Shown here: positions 23,937 through 32,626 of the stretch, in pieces
How the letters are laid out: every line of letters starts with the position of its first letter
Position numbering within the stretch: position 1 is the stretch's first letter
Source of the DNA: a virus
Length of the DNA stretch: 62,267 bases
Reading direction: 5' to 3' (one strand)
Virus record (IMG/VR): IMGVR_UViG_3300023210_000034
Location: 1 to 62,267 of that record
Position numbers and translations under genes: made by a program
Notes under the pieces: generated by a model
What the model was told of the DNA's origin: nothing
The model's input: only the letters and a program-made list of their open reading frames with translations
Databases searched by the model: none

Positions 23937-24907
23937 TCTTTAATCCTCTGACTTGTGGGGGATACCCATGTGTTCTCTTGTTGTAGTGTTCGATCTTTGG
24001 TACATTTCTTCCTACATTGTGATGGAGCGTTGTCATAATCCTCTAATGATCTAATGAAATCCTGTGACCGTTGATCAATGATCTGCTGTAATGTATGATA
24101 CCTGATACTGTAGTTATCCCTCTGAATGCCAAAGGGTGAAACCTCTAGGTAATCATTGTTCGAGGCTATCCAACAACATGGAGTATAGACTCCTTCTGCG
24201 CTGATGTAATGTAGATTGCCCGTGCTGCATAATGGTTGGATCATCTTGTTATTAGGCTCGATCACTGGCTTGGCGGTCTTGTTCGAACTTACCCAATCAT
24301 CTGATGGGCGTAAGGGATCATCCAGTCCCTTGTATCGATCACTCTTGATCAATGTGAATTCATCTAACCCTATCTCGGTACATAGTTCACGTGCCTCTTC
24401 AAGCTGGTGTTCGTTATGCTTGAATACGATTAGTTCCCAATGAGATCGTGCTTTGGAGGTAGCCATAATACGCATACCTGCCTCAATAGAGTCCCAATCA
24501 GCATTCTCTCTATAGATATGATTGGTGTCACGTAACCCATCAACACAGAAGCTCATGGTGTCATGTTCTTGTAGTATCGAAGCAGTCTTTTCCCACCAGT
24601 CGGTCGAACGATATGAACCATTCGTCCGTATTGAGATCATTTGATTATGCTCTTTCAGATATTCAAGATACCCATGGAAGTTGTTATGATAGATCGCATC
24701 ACCATAGTTACCACATAGTAGAAACTTGTAACGCTTCTTCAATATCTCAGGGGTAAACGCTTGCTTGAAGACATCCAATGGTAACGAGGTATTTGTATTA
24801 GCTTCTGGGAATACGACACGAGAACATTTGGAACAGTTCACGGCACACTTCGAGACGATCTCTACATGCCACGATTTTATATCATTCAGGGAGATCGGTG
24901 CTGTCAC
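23933..24907 (-). CDS. Radical SAM protein, homologue of the 19517 gene
   Basis: The 324-residue protein has CAVNCSKC (Cys21, 25, 28), LLCGNYGDAIY and RTNGSYRS. The C-terminal cysteines (MIQPLCSTGN, TPCCW, CRKKC) form a twitch-like auxiliary cluster region. It aligns along its length with the frame at 19517-20614 and shows where that one should start. It overlaps the gene at 24882 by 26 bases. The reaction is unknown. Confidence 0.88.
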   Translation of the reverse strand: MTAPISLNDIKSWHVEIVSKCAVNCSKCSRVVFPEANTNTSLPLDVFKQAFTPEILKKRYKFLLCGNYGDAIYHNNFHGYLEYLKEHNQMISIRTNGSYRSTDWWEKTASILQEHDTMSFCVDGLRDTNHIYRENADWDSIEAGMRIMATSKARSHWELIVFKHNEHQLEEARELCTEIGLDEFTLIKSDRYKGLDDPLRPSDDWVSSNKTAKPVIEPNNKMIQPLCSTGNLHYISAEGVYTPCCWIASNNDYLEVSPFGIQRDNYSIRYHTLQQIIDQRSQDFIRSLEDYDNAPSQCRKKCTKDRTLQQENTWVSPTSQRIKE

Positions 24908-26132
24908 GATATACTCCTTTGATGCCTATGGTATGTTTGTCAAACATCTCTTGAAAGGCTTCTCTATCGTTTGATTTAGGTACACACATTCCACAACCAC
25001 ACATGCTATTAGGGCAGGTGATGATTGGTATGGTTCCATTTGCCTCTATTTGTTCCCTCAAGAACAAGTTGATCTTATCGAACTCTGTTATGGTACCAAT
25101 AGGTCCAGTTGCTCCATTGAAGTCGGCCCGACATGTTTGGTGATGATACACTAAATCGTTACCCTGTTCAATATGTAGGAAGAACCAATTCACCATACAG
25201 TCCCATCCTTTAAAGCGGGTATCATTAACGAACTTAAGTTTGTCCCATTCTTTGGTCTCGGAGTCCCTTAAGCATAGTGTACGTCCACCACAACACATAC
25301 GCCCGAGCTTACGCCCTACTTGTTTCTGGTTAGATTTCTCTTTATAGTCTGGTTCGAGGGATTTTTCCTGTGGTTCTTCGGTACTGGTTGTGGAGTCTTG
25401 TAGTTTATTGCCGCTTACTTCAGCGTTCTTTTTATCCCAAAAGGTTTTCATGTATTCTAATTGCCATGCATCATATGTATGAACAACCTTTCTCATGATA
25501 CCATCGGTGTCGGGGAACCAATCTGAATTGAAGCTTGACCCATCACCAATGACCCGAGGGGTGAATGCGATATCATTTGGTATAAGGAAGTTTTCGATTA
25601 AGTCCACACATTCTTCGAAGTGCTCTGCATGCATCATGACATTAACTGTCAACCATGTATTAGCATCGGGGGAGTTCTTAATCAATAGCATGTTCTCTTT
25701 GGCACGTTGTTTGAGTTTCTCTGGACCTTCGGTATGATATGATATCGTCATACCAGAGAAGTACTTCAATATTTCTTGATGTTTATCTGGATGCCATGTA
25801 CCATTTGTTGTCAAGCCGAGGTTAAAGTTCTCGCTGTATTGTTCTTTGATATGTGCGGCGAGTTCAAAGAACGCTGGGTTCACCACCGGTTCACCACCAG
25901 TGAATGATATAGTTGCCTTTGTCCAATCATCTGAATGATGTTGTTTGTATATTTCGTAGTATTCATTCAAGTGTGCGGCGGTAGTTTTAAGTTCTTCGAT
26001 GCTGGAATGAGGGCTATAGTTGTTATGCATATATCCGGTACAGTACGAGCAATCGAAGTTGCATCGTTTACCTAAGTCCCATATGATCATCATTTTATTG
26101 AATGAGTCTGAATCGATTGTGTCAAATGACAT
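24882..26132 (-). CDS. Radical SAM protein with cysteine-rich C-terminus
   Basis: The 416-residue protein has CNFDCSYC (Cys24, 28, 31), ISFTGGEPVVNP and TTNGTWH. Its C-terminal third is cysteine-rich (MCCGGRTLC, WDC, QTC, TCPNSMCGCGMC), consistent with SPASM-like auxiliary Fe-S clusters. SPASM enzymes often modify peptides or proteins, but that is family knowledge and not shown here. It overlaps the gene at 26122 by 11 bases. Confidence 0.9.
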   Translation of the reverse strand: MSFDTIDSDSFNKMMIIWDLGKRCNFDCSYCTGYMHNNYSPHSSIEELKTTAAHLNEYYEIYKQHHSDDWTKATISFTGGEPVVNPAFFELAAHIKEQYSENFNLGLTTNGTWHPDKHQEILKYFSGMTISYHTEGPEKLKQRAKENMLLIKNSPDANTWLTVNVMMHAEHFEECVDLIENFLIPNDIAFTPRVIGDGSSFNSDWFPDTDGIMRKVVHTYDAWQLEYMKTFWDKKNAEVSGNKLQDSTTSTEEPQEKSLEPDYKEKSNQKQVGRKLGRMCCGGRTLCLRDSETKEWDKLKFVNDTRFKGWDCMVNWFFLHIEQGNDLVYHHQTCRADFNGATGPIGTITEFDKINLFLREQIEANGTIPIITCPNSMCGCGMCVPKSNDREAFQEMFDKHTIGIKGVYRDSTDLPE

Positions 26133-27033
26133 GTTGCACTCCTAGAATTTTGGTTGAACCCATTATGCGGGATTTGATTTCTTGGACATCTCCGATGACC
26201 CGTCCTACTATTGCTTTACCTATTGCTGCTCTAGGATCATCGCGTGTTATCCCTAGAGTGCTTAGATAGTTTGAATTACGATGGAACCACTCTTCGAAGT
26301 GAGCGGCCCGTTCAGTATTATAGAACGGCCCCCTATCGAATTGCAAGCAAAAATCTGCACTGTATTTCCATTGTGGTATCAATGCTTCTTCCCCTGCATG
26401 AGTTCCATCTTCTTGATCTTTATAGTAGTCCCAAAGATGCTTACCTTTATGACAATAGTTCAAAGAGATGTCGCCTGGATCATGTAATACGGTAAATGAA
26501 TCGAAGTCTTGATCTTCCATTGCAGTAGCTTCACGGTTGAAGAAGTGTGATACTATTCTACCTGCTGCACCCAAGTCTTCCCAACGATGGATCAATACAT
26601 TGTATGTTTCGATAGCGGTTCTGATATCACTTGGCGCTGCTACATACCATGGATTAGGGTCTTCGTTTTTCCCTCTCATATCCTCGAAGAACTTATGACA
26701 TCTATTGGAGTCTTGTTGTGTCATGTATGGTCCTTGAATTTTGAACATAGGGTCTTTTGGATTGTATGTATTTCGTCCTTCAAGGAACATTGATTGGGGA
26801 TCATACAGGTTTATGGTATCGATGATCGTGTTCAATTTGTTGATGATATCTAGTTCTGACCATTCGCTATTGAGGTTATATATTCTATCGGGTTGTGCTA
26901 TGGGATGATGTATGCGATTTTCACAAACATGTATCAATGCCTGTTTCCATTTTTGACCTAATGGTGTATCTGCGGCATCGAATTGTATGATTTCATTGGT
27001 TTGATTTGGTTTCTGTAATGTTAATTCAAACAT
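26122..27033 (-). CDS. Conserved-looking hypothetical protein, 303 residues
   Basis: The protein is soluble and rich in His, Trp and acidic residues, including the blocks HDPGDISLNYCHKGKHLWDYY and WKYSADFCLQFDRGPFY, which look like an enzyme active site. I recognise no family. It is translationally coupled to the radical SAM gene at 24882 (11-base overlap), so it may be a partner enzyme. ATAAATA (27039-27045) lies five bases before the ATG. Confidence 0.6.
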   Translation of the reverse strand: MFELTLQKPNQTNEIIQFDAADTPLGQKWKQALIHVCENRIHHPIAQPDRIYNLNSEWSELDIINKLNTIIDTINLYDPQSMFLEGRNTYNPKDPMFKIQGPYMTQQDSNRCHKFFEDMRGKNEDPNPWYVAAPSDIRTAIETYNVLIHRWEDLGAAGRIVSHFFNREATAMEDQDFDSFTVLHDPGDISLNYCHKGKHLWDYYKDQEDGTHAGEEALIPQWKYSADFCLQFDRGPFYNTERAAHFEEWFHRNSNYLSTLGITRDDPRAAIGKAIVGRVIGDVQEIKSRIMGSTKILGVQHVI

Positions 27034-27096
27034 GACATTATTTATGGTTCATTTTGACCTCAACAATTATTATTGAGTTCTTGTGACAAAAATTTG

Positions 27097-27423
27097 CTAG
27101 ATCAATGGTTCAGATGATAGTACCGTGACTGTAATATTTGATGTTGCTGCGCATGCATAGAAATCGTCTTGATGCGTTAGCCAATCTTGATATTCCACGG
27201 TATCCCATATACTGACTAGTGTCACTGTAGATTCCACCTCATCCCATGTGTATGTTCTATCCACGGTATAATTAGTCATTATTTCGATCATTGCGTCCCA
27301 TTCTGGTCTTGTGCTATAGAATGTGTTCATTGCGGTTCCGGCTGCTGCGGCAAAATCGATTGTAGCGCATTCTTCTGGGAAATTGCTGAAATCGAATGTA
27401 GATGTTATTTTAATTTGGGCCAT
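27097..27423 (-). CDS. Hypothetical protein, 108 residues
   Basis: This acidic protein is rich in Thr, aromatic and Asp residues (TVDRTYTWDEVESTVTLVSIW) and contains two Cys. AGGAG precedes the start. It lies between two radical SAM genes and could be a substrate or carrier, but it lacks a repeated or Cys/Ser/Thr-rich core that would mark a RiPP precursor. Function unknown. Confidence 0.5.
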   Translation of the reverse strand: MAQIKITSTFDFSNFPEECATIDFAAAAGTAMNTFYSTRPEWDAMIEIMTNYTVDRTYTWDEVESTVTLVSIWDTVEYQDWLTHQDDFYACAATSNITVTVLSSEPLI

Positions 27424-27432
27424 ATTGTACTC

Positions 27433-28845
27433 CTATGTGTTATTTATCATGTTGTGTTGTTGATAGTTCAGTAACTTCCGTTGTAACCCATTGGTGAGCC
27501 ATCTAGCTGCCCCTTCCAATTGTAGTTCTTTCACGGTATCATCGAACTTCAAGTATCTCTGGATACGTACCTGTTCTGTGTTCTCTCCGTATTCCCAATC
27601 ATATGAGAGCACGTTATCTGGATTGAGTTTTAATTCGATATTATTGTTTGTCGCCCATTGATGGAGTGGTGTACTATGAATGATTACTGCTGGGTTATTC
27701 ACTGTGATATTATATGTTCCCGTGTATTCTGGGTTCATTTTGATTTGATCATGGATAGTTTGGATCATTTGTAGTGACATCTGGAAGTCTTCTTCGGTTT
27801 CGGTTGGGTATCCCACCATCATCAGTATATCTATATCGATATTTCGTTGTACGAGTTCCTTCAGCATTGTGAACAGGTCTTGATCGGTGAATGTTTTGGT
27901 CATATGTTCACGGACTATTGTGCTACCGGATTCGACTCCGATGATGGCTCTACTGTATCCGGATTGTTTCAGGATATCGTAGTCATTTGCAGTCATTTGG
28001 TGTTCTGGTCTACAAATGAATTGGCCCCACCATTTGATGTTCATATTTTTCTCTATAATATTGTGGCACCAATCTCTCATGGCTTTCATACTACCATTGA
28101 TAAGACTGTCCGTGAAGTAGAATTTATCTATCCCATGGGTTTGATTTAGGTATTCGAGTTCGGATGCCACACTAATTCCTGTACGGAATCTATATGTTGG
28201 CCATATCGTTGCGATGTTACAGAACGTACAGTTTTTGACGCATCCCCTTGATCCTGTCACCAATAAAATACCATTGTCCTCATACATGTCCAAATCAAGG
28301 TCTGAGTAATCTGGTATTGGTATTTGGTTCATATCCTGTAGTTGGACTGGTTTGAATACGTTCGCCCGTGAGGTATTGTTTTGCAGTAGTTCCACTAGGG
28401 TTTCTTCTGCGTCACCGGAGATGAAAGCGTCTATGAGGTTATTTTCCTGTAGTTCTTTAATGAACGTTACACCTATACTGATGTGGGCACCGCCTATGAC
28501 TGTTTTGATGTTTGATTTTTGTTTAATTTTGTGCAGGAGTTTTCTTGCAACGGGTATTTGCTTATAGCTGAACAGGGATATCCCTATCCATGTGGGGTTG
28601 GTTTCGATCAATTGATTTGCCCATGCATCGATGCATTGCTCATCGATATCGAGAATATTTTCGGTGATGTTATCTACTGTTCGAAAGTATTCTTTACTTC
28701 CTACTGTATTCCAATATTCGATATTGAAATCGACATACTTCGCTTTGAATCCATTATCATTGAGCACGGCCTTAAGGATAGCGGGACCAATCAATGGGTA
28801 CTTTCTTTCTAGCGGGGGTATTGCACATATTACGATATCAAGCAT
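27433..28845 (-). CDS. Cobalamin-binding-type radical SAM protein
   Basis: The 470-residue protein has an N-terminal B12-binding-type domain (residues 1-150: LIGPAILKAVLNDNGF, WIGISLFSYKQIPVA, TVIGGAHISIG). A radical SAM core follows with CVKNCTFC (Cys202, 206, 209), YFTDSLING and IGVESGS. It ends in a PTETEEDF-type motif, as in methylthiotransferase-like and magnesium-protoporphyrin cyclase-like enzymes. It is the second B12-type enzyme in the window. Substrate unknown. Confidence 0.9.
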   Translation of the reverse strand: MLDIVICAIPPLERKYPLIGPAILKAVLNDNGFKAKYVDFNIEYWNTVGSKEYFRTVDNITENILDIDEQCIDAWANQLIETNPTWIGISLFSYKQIPVARKLLHKIKQKSNIKTVIGGAHISIGVTFIKELQENNLIDAFISGDAEETLVELLQNNTSRANVFKPVQLQDMNQIPIPDYSDLDLDMYEDNGILLVTGSRGCVKNCTFCNIATIWPTYRFRTGISVASELEYLNQTHGIDKFYFTDSLINGSMKAMRDWCHNIIEKNMNIKWWGQFICRPEHQMTANDYDILKQSGYSRAIIGVESGSTIVREHMTKTFTDQDLFTMLKELVQRNIDIDILMMVGYPTETEEDFQMSLQMIQTIHDQIKMNPEYTGTYNITVNNPAVIIHSTPLHQWATNNNIELKLNPDNVLSYDWEYGENTEQVRIQRYLKFDDTVKELQLEGAARWLTNGLQRKLLNYQQHNMINNT

Positions 28846-29563
28846 TATTCATCAATGATTGGCCAGTAACCCCGACGACGAAGTGTGTGCGTTCGGTATC
28901 GCCCATATTCTCGGCATAATGTTCGAATCCAGCATTAACGAAGTACACATGGCCATCGACTGGTATATGTAGTACTTCGAAATCATCCTTGGGAGAATGT
29001 CTGAAGCCTAGTTTACAGTCATCATTGGTTGTCAGTGCGATATGATATCTCATTCCGTATCGTGTACAATAATCGATATGAGGTTTGATTTGAAAGTCTG
29101 GTTGAATTCTGGCAAACCTTGCTCTTGAGATAGGGTCTTGGAATTGTTCTAACACATCACGAATGTATGGTGCATTATCCATCATAGGTCTGAGTTGATT
29201 GTACGCAGATTCATTCAAGCCTGATTTAGCTTTGTCCATATCTTGTTTGTATTGCGATAGGGTACCGCCAGTGGCATCGATTGTTTTAGTAGCGTTTTGA
29301 TCTTCGTTGTATTCTGTACAGATGATTTGTTCATACGAGTGGTATTCCCCATCATCGTTTTGGAAGACCTGTGTGAGTCTGTCGCGACCATGGGTGAGTT
29401 CTTTGATCAAGGGTGCATTGGTTTTCATGTCGTTCCACCCACCATTCAGTTCTTCGAGAATTTTAAGTTCTGCCATGATTTTTTCTGGATCGAATTGTAG
29501 ATCGAGTTTTTCATAGAACGGAAAGTGTTTACGTGTTAGCATTGAATTTTGATCGGTATTCAT
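28838..29563 (-). CDS. 2OG-Fe(II) oxygenase, aspartyl-hydroxylase-like
   Basis: The 241-residue protein shows H162-x-D164 (PHIDYCTRYGMRYHIALTT), His215 (NAGFEHYAENMGD) and Arg225 (TERTHFVVG). These are the complete set of iron and 2-oxoglutarate ligands in the order of an Asp/Asn beta-hydroxylase. The N-terminal 140 residues are unfamiliar. It overlaps the B12-type radical SAM gene by eight bases and the gene at 29529 by 35. Confidence 0.75.
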   Translation of the reverse strand: MNTDQNSMLTRKHFPFYEKLDLQFDPEKIMAELKILEELNGGWNDMKTNAPLIKELTHGRDRLTQVFQNDDGEYHSYEQIICTEYNEDQNATKTIDATGGTLSQYKQDMDKAKSGLNESAYNQLRPMMDNAPYIRDVLEQFQDPISRARFARIQPDFQIKPHIDYCTRYGMRYHIALTTNDDCKLGFRHSPKDDFEVLHIPVDGHVYFVNAGFEHYAENMGDTERTHFVVGVTGQSLMNNA

Positions 29564-30173
29564 CGAATGATATTCCTTTATCTAATAGGGTATTTAGGGT
29601 ATCCTCGGTGGTGGTATAAATCAAATGTTGCCAACAAGAGGCTTGATCTTGATCACACACTGGATACAGCATTTCGTGGTTGGTCCATTCTAGTGGTGTA
29701 CTGTTGTTGTAGTTCGCGGCGGTTTTCTTTGCCCATCTCGTTTTGAATGGTTCTTTGGAGATAAACATCACGTTGCTATTATCTGGCATAAATGCTTGTT
29801 GTTGCATTACCATTGCTGGCCCGATCACATTCACCCGTGGGTTCAATGATGGTTGGTTTCCGGCGACACGGTTCCATGTTCGTATGCTTGGATCGAAATA
29901 CAAACGATTTAAGCATCGTGCTGCTTGGCCATAACAGTCTCTATGTAATAGAGTACTGAACGCCACCACGGAGTAATCCTCGACGAGCAATGATACACAT
30001 AGTTGGTCTTCGACCTTAAGGCGATCTGGTTCATAGTTTCTGATCATCTTCTGGTCGGATGGATCATTTTTGGTAAGGATCGCGTCTCGGTATTCTTCGA
30101 ACAGTCGGATGTATTCTTCGTCAGGACTAATCGTGATCAGTTCATATCCTTGGATGATCTGTTCGCGTTTCAT
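29529..30173 (-). CDS. Possible GNAT-like acyltransferase
   Basis: The 214-residue protein has a strand pair and helix arrangement (VSLLVEDYSVVAFSTLLHRDCYG, then LNRLYFDPSIR). This looks like the start of a GNAT domain, with a central VIGPAMVMQQQ stretch. It is flanked by 2OG oxygenases, and a GNAT could add an acyl group in the same pathway. The call is tentative; no clear acetyl-CoA loop is seen. Confidence 0.35.
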   Translation of the reverse strand: MKREQIIQGYELITISPDEEYIRLFEEYRDAILTKNDPSDQKMIRNYEPDRLKVEDQLCVSLLVEDYSVVAFSTLLHRDCYGQAARCLNRLYFDPSIRTWNRVAGNQPSLNPRVNVIGPAMVMQQQAFMPDNSNVMFISKEPFKTRWAKKTAANYNNSTPLEWTNHEMLYPVCDQDQASCWQHLIYTTTEDTLNTLLDKGISFDEYRSKFNANT

Positions 30174-30526
30174 ATTGCAAATCCGAAGCTTAATACGTAT
30201 CGTGATCCTTGAACCTTTGACACTTGATGTTCATAGATATCTGGACGGATCAGGATGACTCTGTTGAATAGATTGAAGATCACTCCACCTTCTTCGGTTG
30301 TGAACTCCCCGCCGGATTTAGGTTTCTTGATAACGATGTTCAGTCGATAATGCTTGAGCTTCTTCCACTTGCCACGCATTGGGTCTTTGTGTGGTGGGAG
30401 TTCTGATTGATCTGGCATCTTGAGGATATAGCAGTCGCCCATGAAAGGCCACGTGATTGTGTATATTCTCATTCGGAAGTATCCGGTTTCCTGTCTACCT
30501 GCTTGCCATTTGAAATATTCTGCCAT
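30170..30526 (-). CDS. 2OG-Fe(II) oxygenase, compact
   Basis: The 118-residue protein contains LPPHKDP (His46, Asp48), RLNIVIKKPKSGGEF, then IYEHQVSKVQGSRYVLSFGF with His100 and Arg109. The full ligand set fits in a domain near the minimum size for the fold. It overlaps the next oxygenase gene by a single base and the GNAT-like gene by four. Confidence 0.7.
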   Translation of the reverse strand: MAEYFKWQAGRQETGYFRMRIYTITWPFMGDCYILKMPDQSELPPHKDPMRGKWKKLKHYRLNIVIKKPKSGGEFTTEEGGVIFNLFNRVILIRPDIYEHQVSKVQGSRYVLSFGFAI

Positions 30527-31191
30527 TAATCGATCTTTGCAATGAACACCAAGCGTTGAAATGGTCCGATGGCATTCATTCCGGCGTGGAGTTGTGTGTT
30601 TGGGAATCGTATAGCTTTGTTGTACCGGTGGAAGATCACTTCGTCTGGCCGGAAGTATGGATACATTTCGTGACTACAGTGGTCGAGCATTGACTTCACG
30701 GTGTCGGAATGATCCATCCATGGAGAAGGGACCATGAATTTTCCCATGTTCTCTGAGGTGATTGGAGTGTACCCCATGGTTCGATAGATTTCGAGTTTGT
30801 CTTCGGAGGTATCATTGTCCACCGCGATGACCTTTTGATCACAATGGTCAGTGAACAGCACTATGCCTTGGTCTTGTTGTTCGCCAAGGCTGACGCAAGT
30901 GTTCACATGGTATCCCGACACATTGACGGGATTATTGTCGGTATGTATTTGGAATGGTTCTGGTGCATCTGACATGAAGCCCCGTGTAATTTGGTAGACA
31001 TCCGTTCCGAACCAATCACTAAGTGTTGCTGGATCGATAATTGACTTGATGGTTTTCCCCCGCAACGGGACGAATCTTCTATCGATTGCACCATTCATTG
31101 TGATAGCATCATTACCGGCACCATTCCACAACTCATTGAAGGCTTGCAATTCTTGGTCACTCAGGAAGTTATTACGGGTCACGGTTGTCAT
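30526..31191 (-). CDS. 2OG-Fe(II) oxygenase-like protein
   Basis: The 221-residue protein has QIHTDN (His83, Asp85), an intermediate insertion, and LHAGMNAIGPFQRLVFIAKI (His202, Arg213), consistent with a 2-oxoglutarate/iron oxygenase. It is larger than its neighbour and only distantly similar. Tandem placement of two such enzymes suggests successive hydroxylations or different positions on one substrate. Confidence 0.65.
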   Translation of the reverse strand: MTTVTRNNFLSDQELQAFNELWNGAGNDAITMNGAIDRRFVPLRGKTIKSIIDPATLSDWFGTDVYQITRGFMSDAPEPFQIHTDNNPVNVSGYHVNTCVSLGEQQDQGIVLFTDHCDQKVIAVDNDTSEDKLEIYRTMGYTPITSENMGKFMVPSPWMDHSDTVKSMLDHCSHEMYPYFRPDEVIFHRYNKAIRFPNTQLHAGMNAIGPFQRLVFIAKID

Positions 31192-31931
31192 GATTTTGTT
31201 CCTATTAGTTCAATTAAGCTTCCGCCGATATCCACCTCCCACCATTGTTCACCAAACATGGATCGTTTAGGGTGAGCATGATGGGTGTTATGCCAGCCTT
31301 CTCCCCATACCAAATATCCGGTAAAGAGATTGTTGGTACTGTGGTCATTGGTCACGTGTGGTTTGTATCCATACAAGTGGTTCAGGTTGTTCACGGCACT
31401 CCCTAGGTTCCATAGGATGGCCGCTGGAGCGAGGTACGCTGCGATCAGGAGCATTGGGTCAAGTAGCAACAGCGCGACGATGATCAGGGCGTGTATCTTG
31501 AAGTAGTTCTTATGTAGGAATAGATGGAATGGGTCACGTAGCATATTGGTCACGTACTTGATATGTACTGGTTCGAACATACTAAGGAACTGTACCTTGA
31601 AAATTCCTTTGGTTAATGGAGAATGCGGGTCTTTCTCGGTGTCGGAGAATGCATGATGTTTTTTATGTGATGCTACCCAACTGATTGACGAGCCGGTCAG
31701 TCCGTATATCCCACAGATAGTGCCGAAGTATTTAAACCATGTTGGCATATTCCATGAGTTATGAGAGAGACCACGATGAAATGTCATAGTCATGCCGAAG
31801 CATCCGGTCAGGAAGTACACAAACAATGTGATCCCGAAGTGATATGTTTCTCCATATAGAAACAATCCCAGCAAACCGACATGTGCCAGCAACTGTAGCA
31901 GGAATAATTTCATTGAATCATGTGTTATCAT
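31188..31931 (-). CDS. Membrane fatty-acid desaturase (delta-9 type)
   Basis: The 247-residue membrane protein has the three histidine boxes of acyl desaturases in order: HRGLSH (His52, His57), HKKHH (His89-93) and HNTHH (His214-218). Hydrophobic segments around 8-45, 66-86 and 145-175 separate them. The di-iron enzyme introduces a double bond in acyl chains at the inner membrane, and would alter host lipid fluidity or make an unsaturated acyl donor. It overlaps the oxygenase gene by four bases and the deaminase gene by one. Confidence 0.88.
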   Translation of the reverse strand: MITHDSMKLFLLQLLAHVGLLGLFLYGETYHFGITLFVYFLTGCFGMTMTFHRGLSHNSWNMPTWFKYFGTICGIYGLTGSSISWVASHKKHHAFSDTEKDPHSPLTKGIFKVQFLSMFEPVHIKYVTNMLRDPFHLFLHKNYFKIHALIIVALLLLDPMLLIAAYLAPAAILWNLGSAVNNLNHLYGYKPHVTNDHSTNNLFTGYLVWGEGWHNTHHAHPKRSMFGEQWWEVDIGGSLIELIGTKS

Positions 31932-32434
31932 TATTCGAGATGCTCCACCCTAATATTACATCTTCTCAGAAAGTCCCACCCTTCCGTGCTACGGTATTCA
32001 TGTTTGAAGTATACTTCGGTGATACCGGCTTGGTGGATCAGTTTAGCGCAATCGATACATGGAGAGTGTGTAACGAACAGTGCAGCACCATCGCCACTTT
32101 CATGTGACTTAGCTAACTTAGCTATAGCATTGGTTTCGGCATGAAGTACTTCTGGAAGTGATGTAAGTTTTTCGTATACACCGCCTTGATTGGTTCCGGC
32201 GACAGGCGTATACCCACGTTTGATCATTTCATCACCATCTTCTTTGGAATGTACGGTGATCTTATCTGATCTTTCACATACGTTGGACCATCCTGAAGGC
32301 ATACCGTTGTATCCAATACTGAGGACTCGGTTGTCTTTGACAATGATACAGCCGACGTGTAGTCGAACGGCGGAACTAAGTTCAGCGTATCGTTCGGCTA
32401 CATCCATATGGGCTTGTTTAAATTTATCCTTCAT
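31931..32434 (-). CDS. cd: dCMP deaminase
   Basis: The 167-residue protein has the zinc-binding motifs HAETNAIAKL (HAE) and SPCIDCAKLI (PCxxC) and the family start VGCIIVKDNRVLSIGYNGMPSG. It converts dCMP to dUMP, feeding thymidylate synthase, which is encoded 1 kb downstream on the same strand. Length and motifs match the T4-type enzyme. Overlaps with both neighbours show it is in the same operon. Confidence 0.92.
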   Translation of the reverse strand: MKDKFKQAHMDVAERYAELSSAVRLHVGCIIVKDNRVLSIGYNGMPSGWSNVCERSDKITVHSKEDGDEMIKRGYTPVAGTNQGGVYEKLTSLPEVLHAETNAIAKLAKSHESGDGAALFVTHSPCIDCAKLIHQAGITEVYFKHEYRSTEGWDFLRRCNIRVEHLE

Positions 32435-32622
32435 TTTGAATGCGATGGCATACGTTTTTCAACGAACCATACGTGCTTCTTCAATACTGGATCGAACTTT
32501 CTGAAACGAAACTTCTCGCCGGTCTTTGTGCCCTTTGTTGATTTTTTAATTGTGTAGACTGTACCTGTCTCGGGTTGTTCTTCTGGTACCAATCTCACAA
32601 GCATGTAACTCTTTTTAGCCAT
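32431..32622 (-). CDS. Small FRFKR-family protein on the opposite arm
   Basis: The start is at 32622 (MAKKSYMLVRL), with AAGGA seven bases upstream. The 63-residue protein has EKFRFRKFDPVLKKHVWFVEKRMPSHSK. FRFR followed by a strand and 'VEKxMPxxxK' matches the central and C-terminal motifs of the array at 2054-3072 on the other strand. It appears to be a translocated single copy. Function unknown. Confidence 0.55.
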   Translation of the reverse strand: MAKKSYMLVRLVPEEQPETGTVYTIKKSTKGTKTGEKFRFRKFDPVLKKHVWFVEKRMPSHSK

Positions 32623-32626
32623 GTTG

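Noticed and set aside
27059-27077. Terminator between the genes at 27097 and 26122
   Set aside because: CTCAA and TTGAG can form only a five-base stem with a nine-base loop and no T-run follows.
27097-27423. RiPP precursor peptide next to radical SAM genes
   Set aside because: At 108 residues, without a leader/core division, repeated cores or a Cys/Ser/Thr-rich tail, it does not look like a precursor. It is kept only as an unknown possible partner.
29574-29600. CTAAATACCCTATTAG as a late promoter
   Set aside because: It lies within the coding sequence of the gene at 29529, where it encodes TLNTLLDK, and the next gene already overlaps that end.
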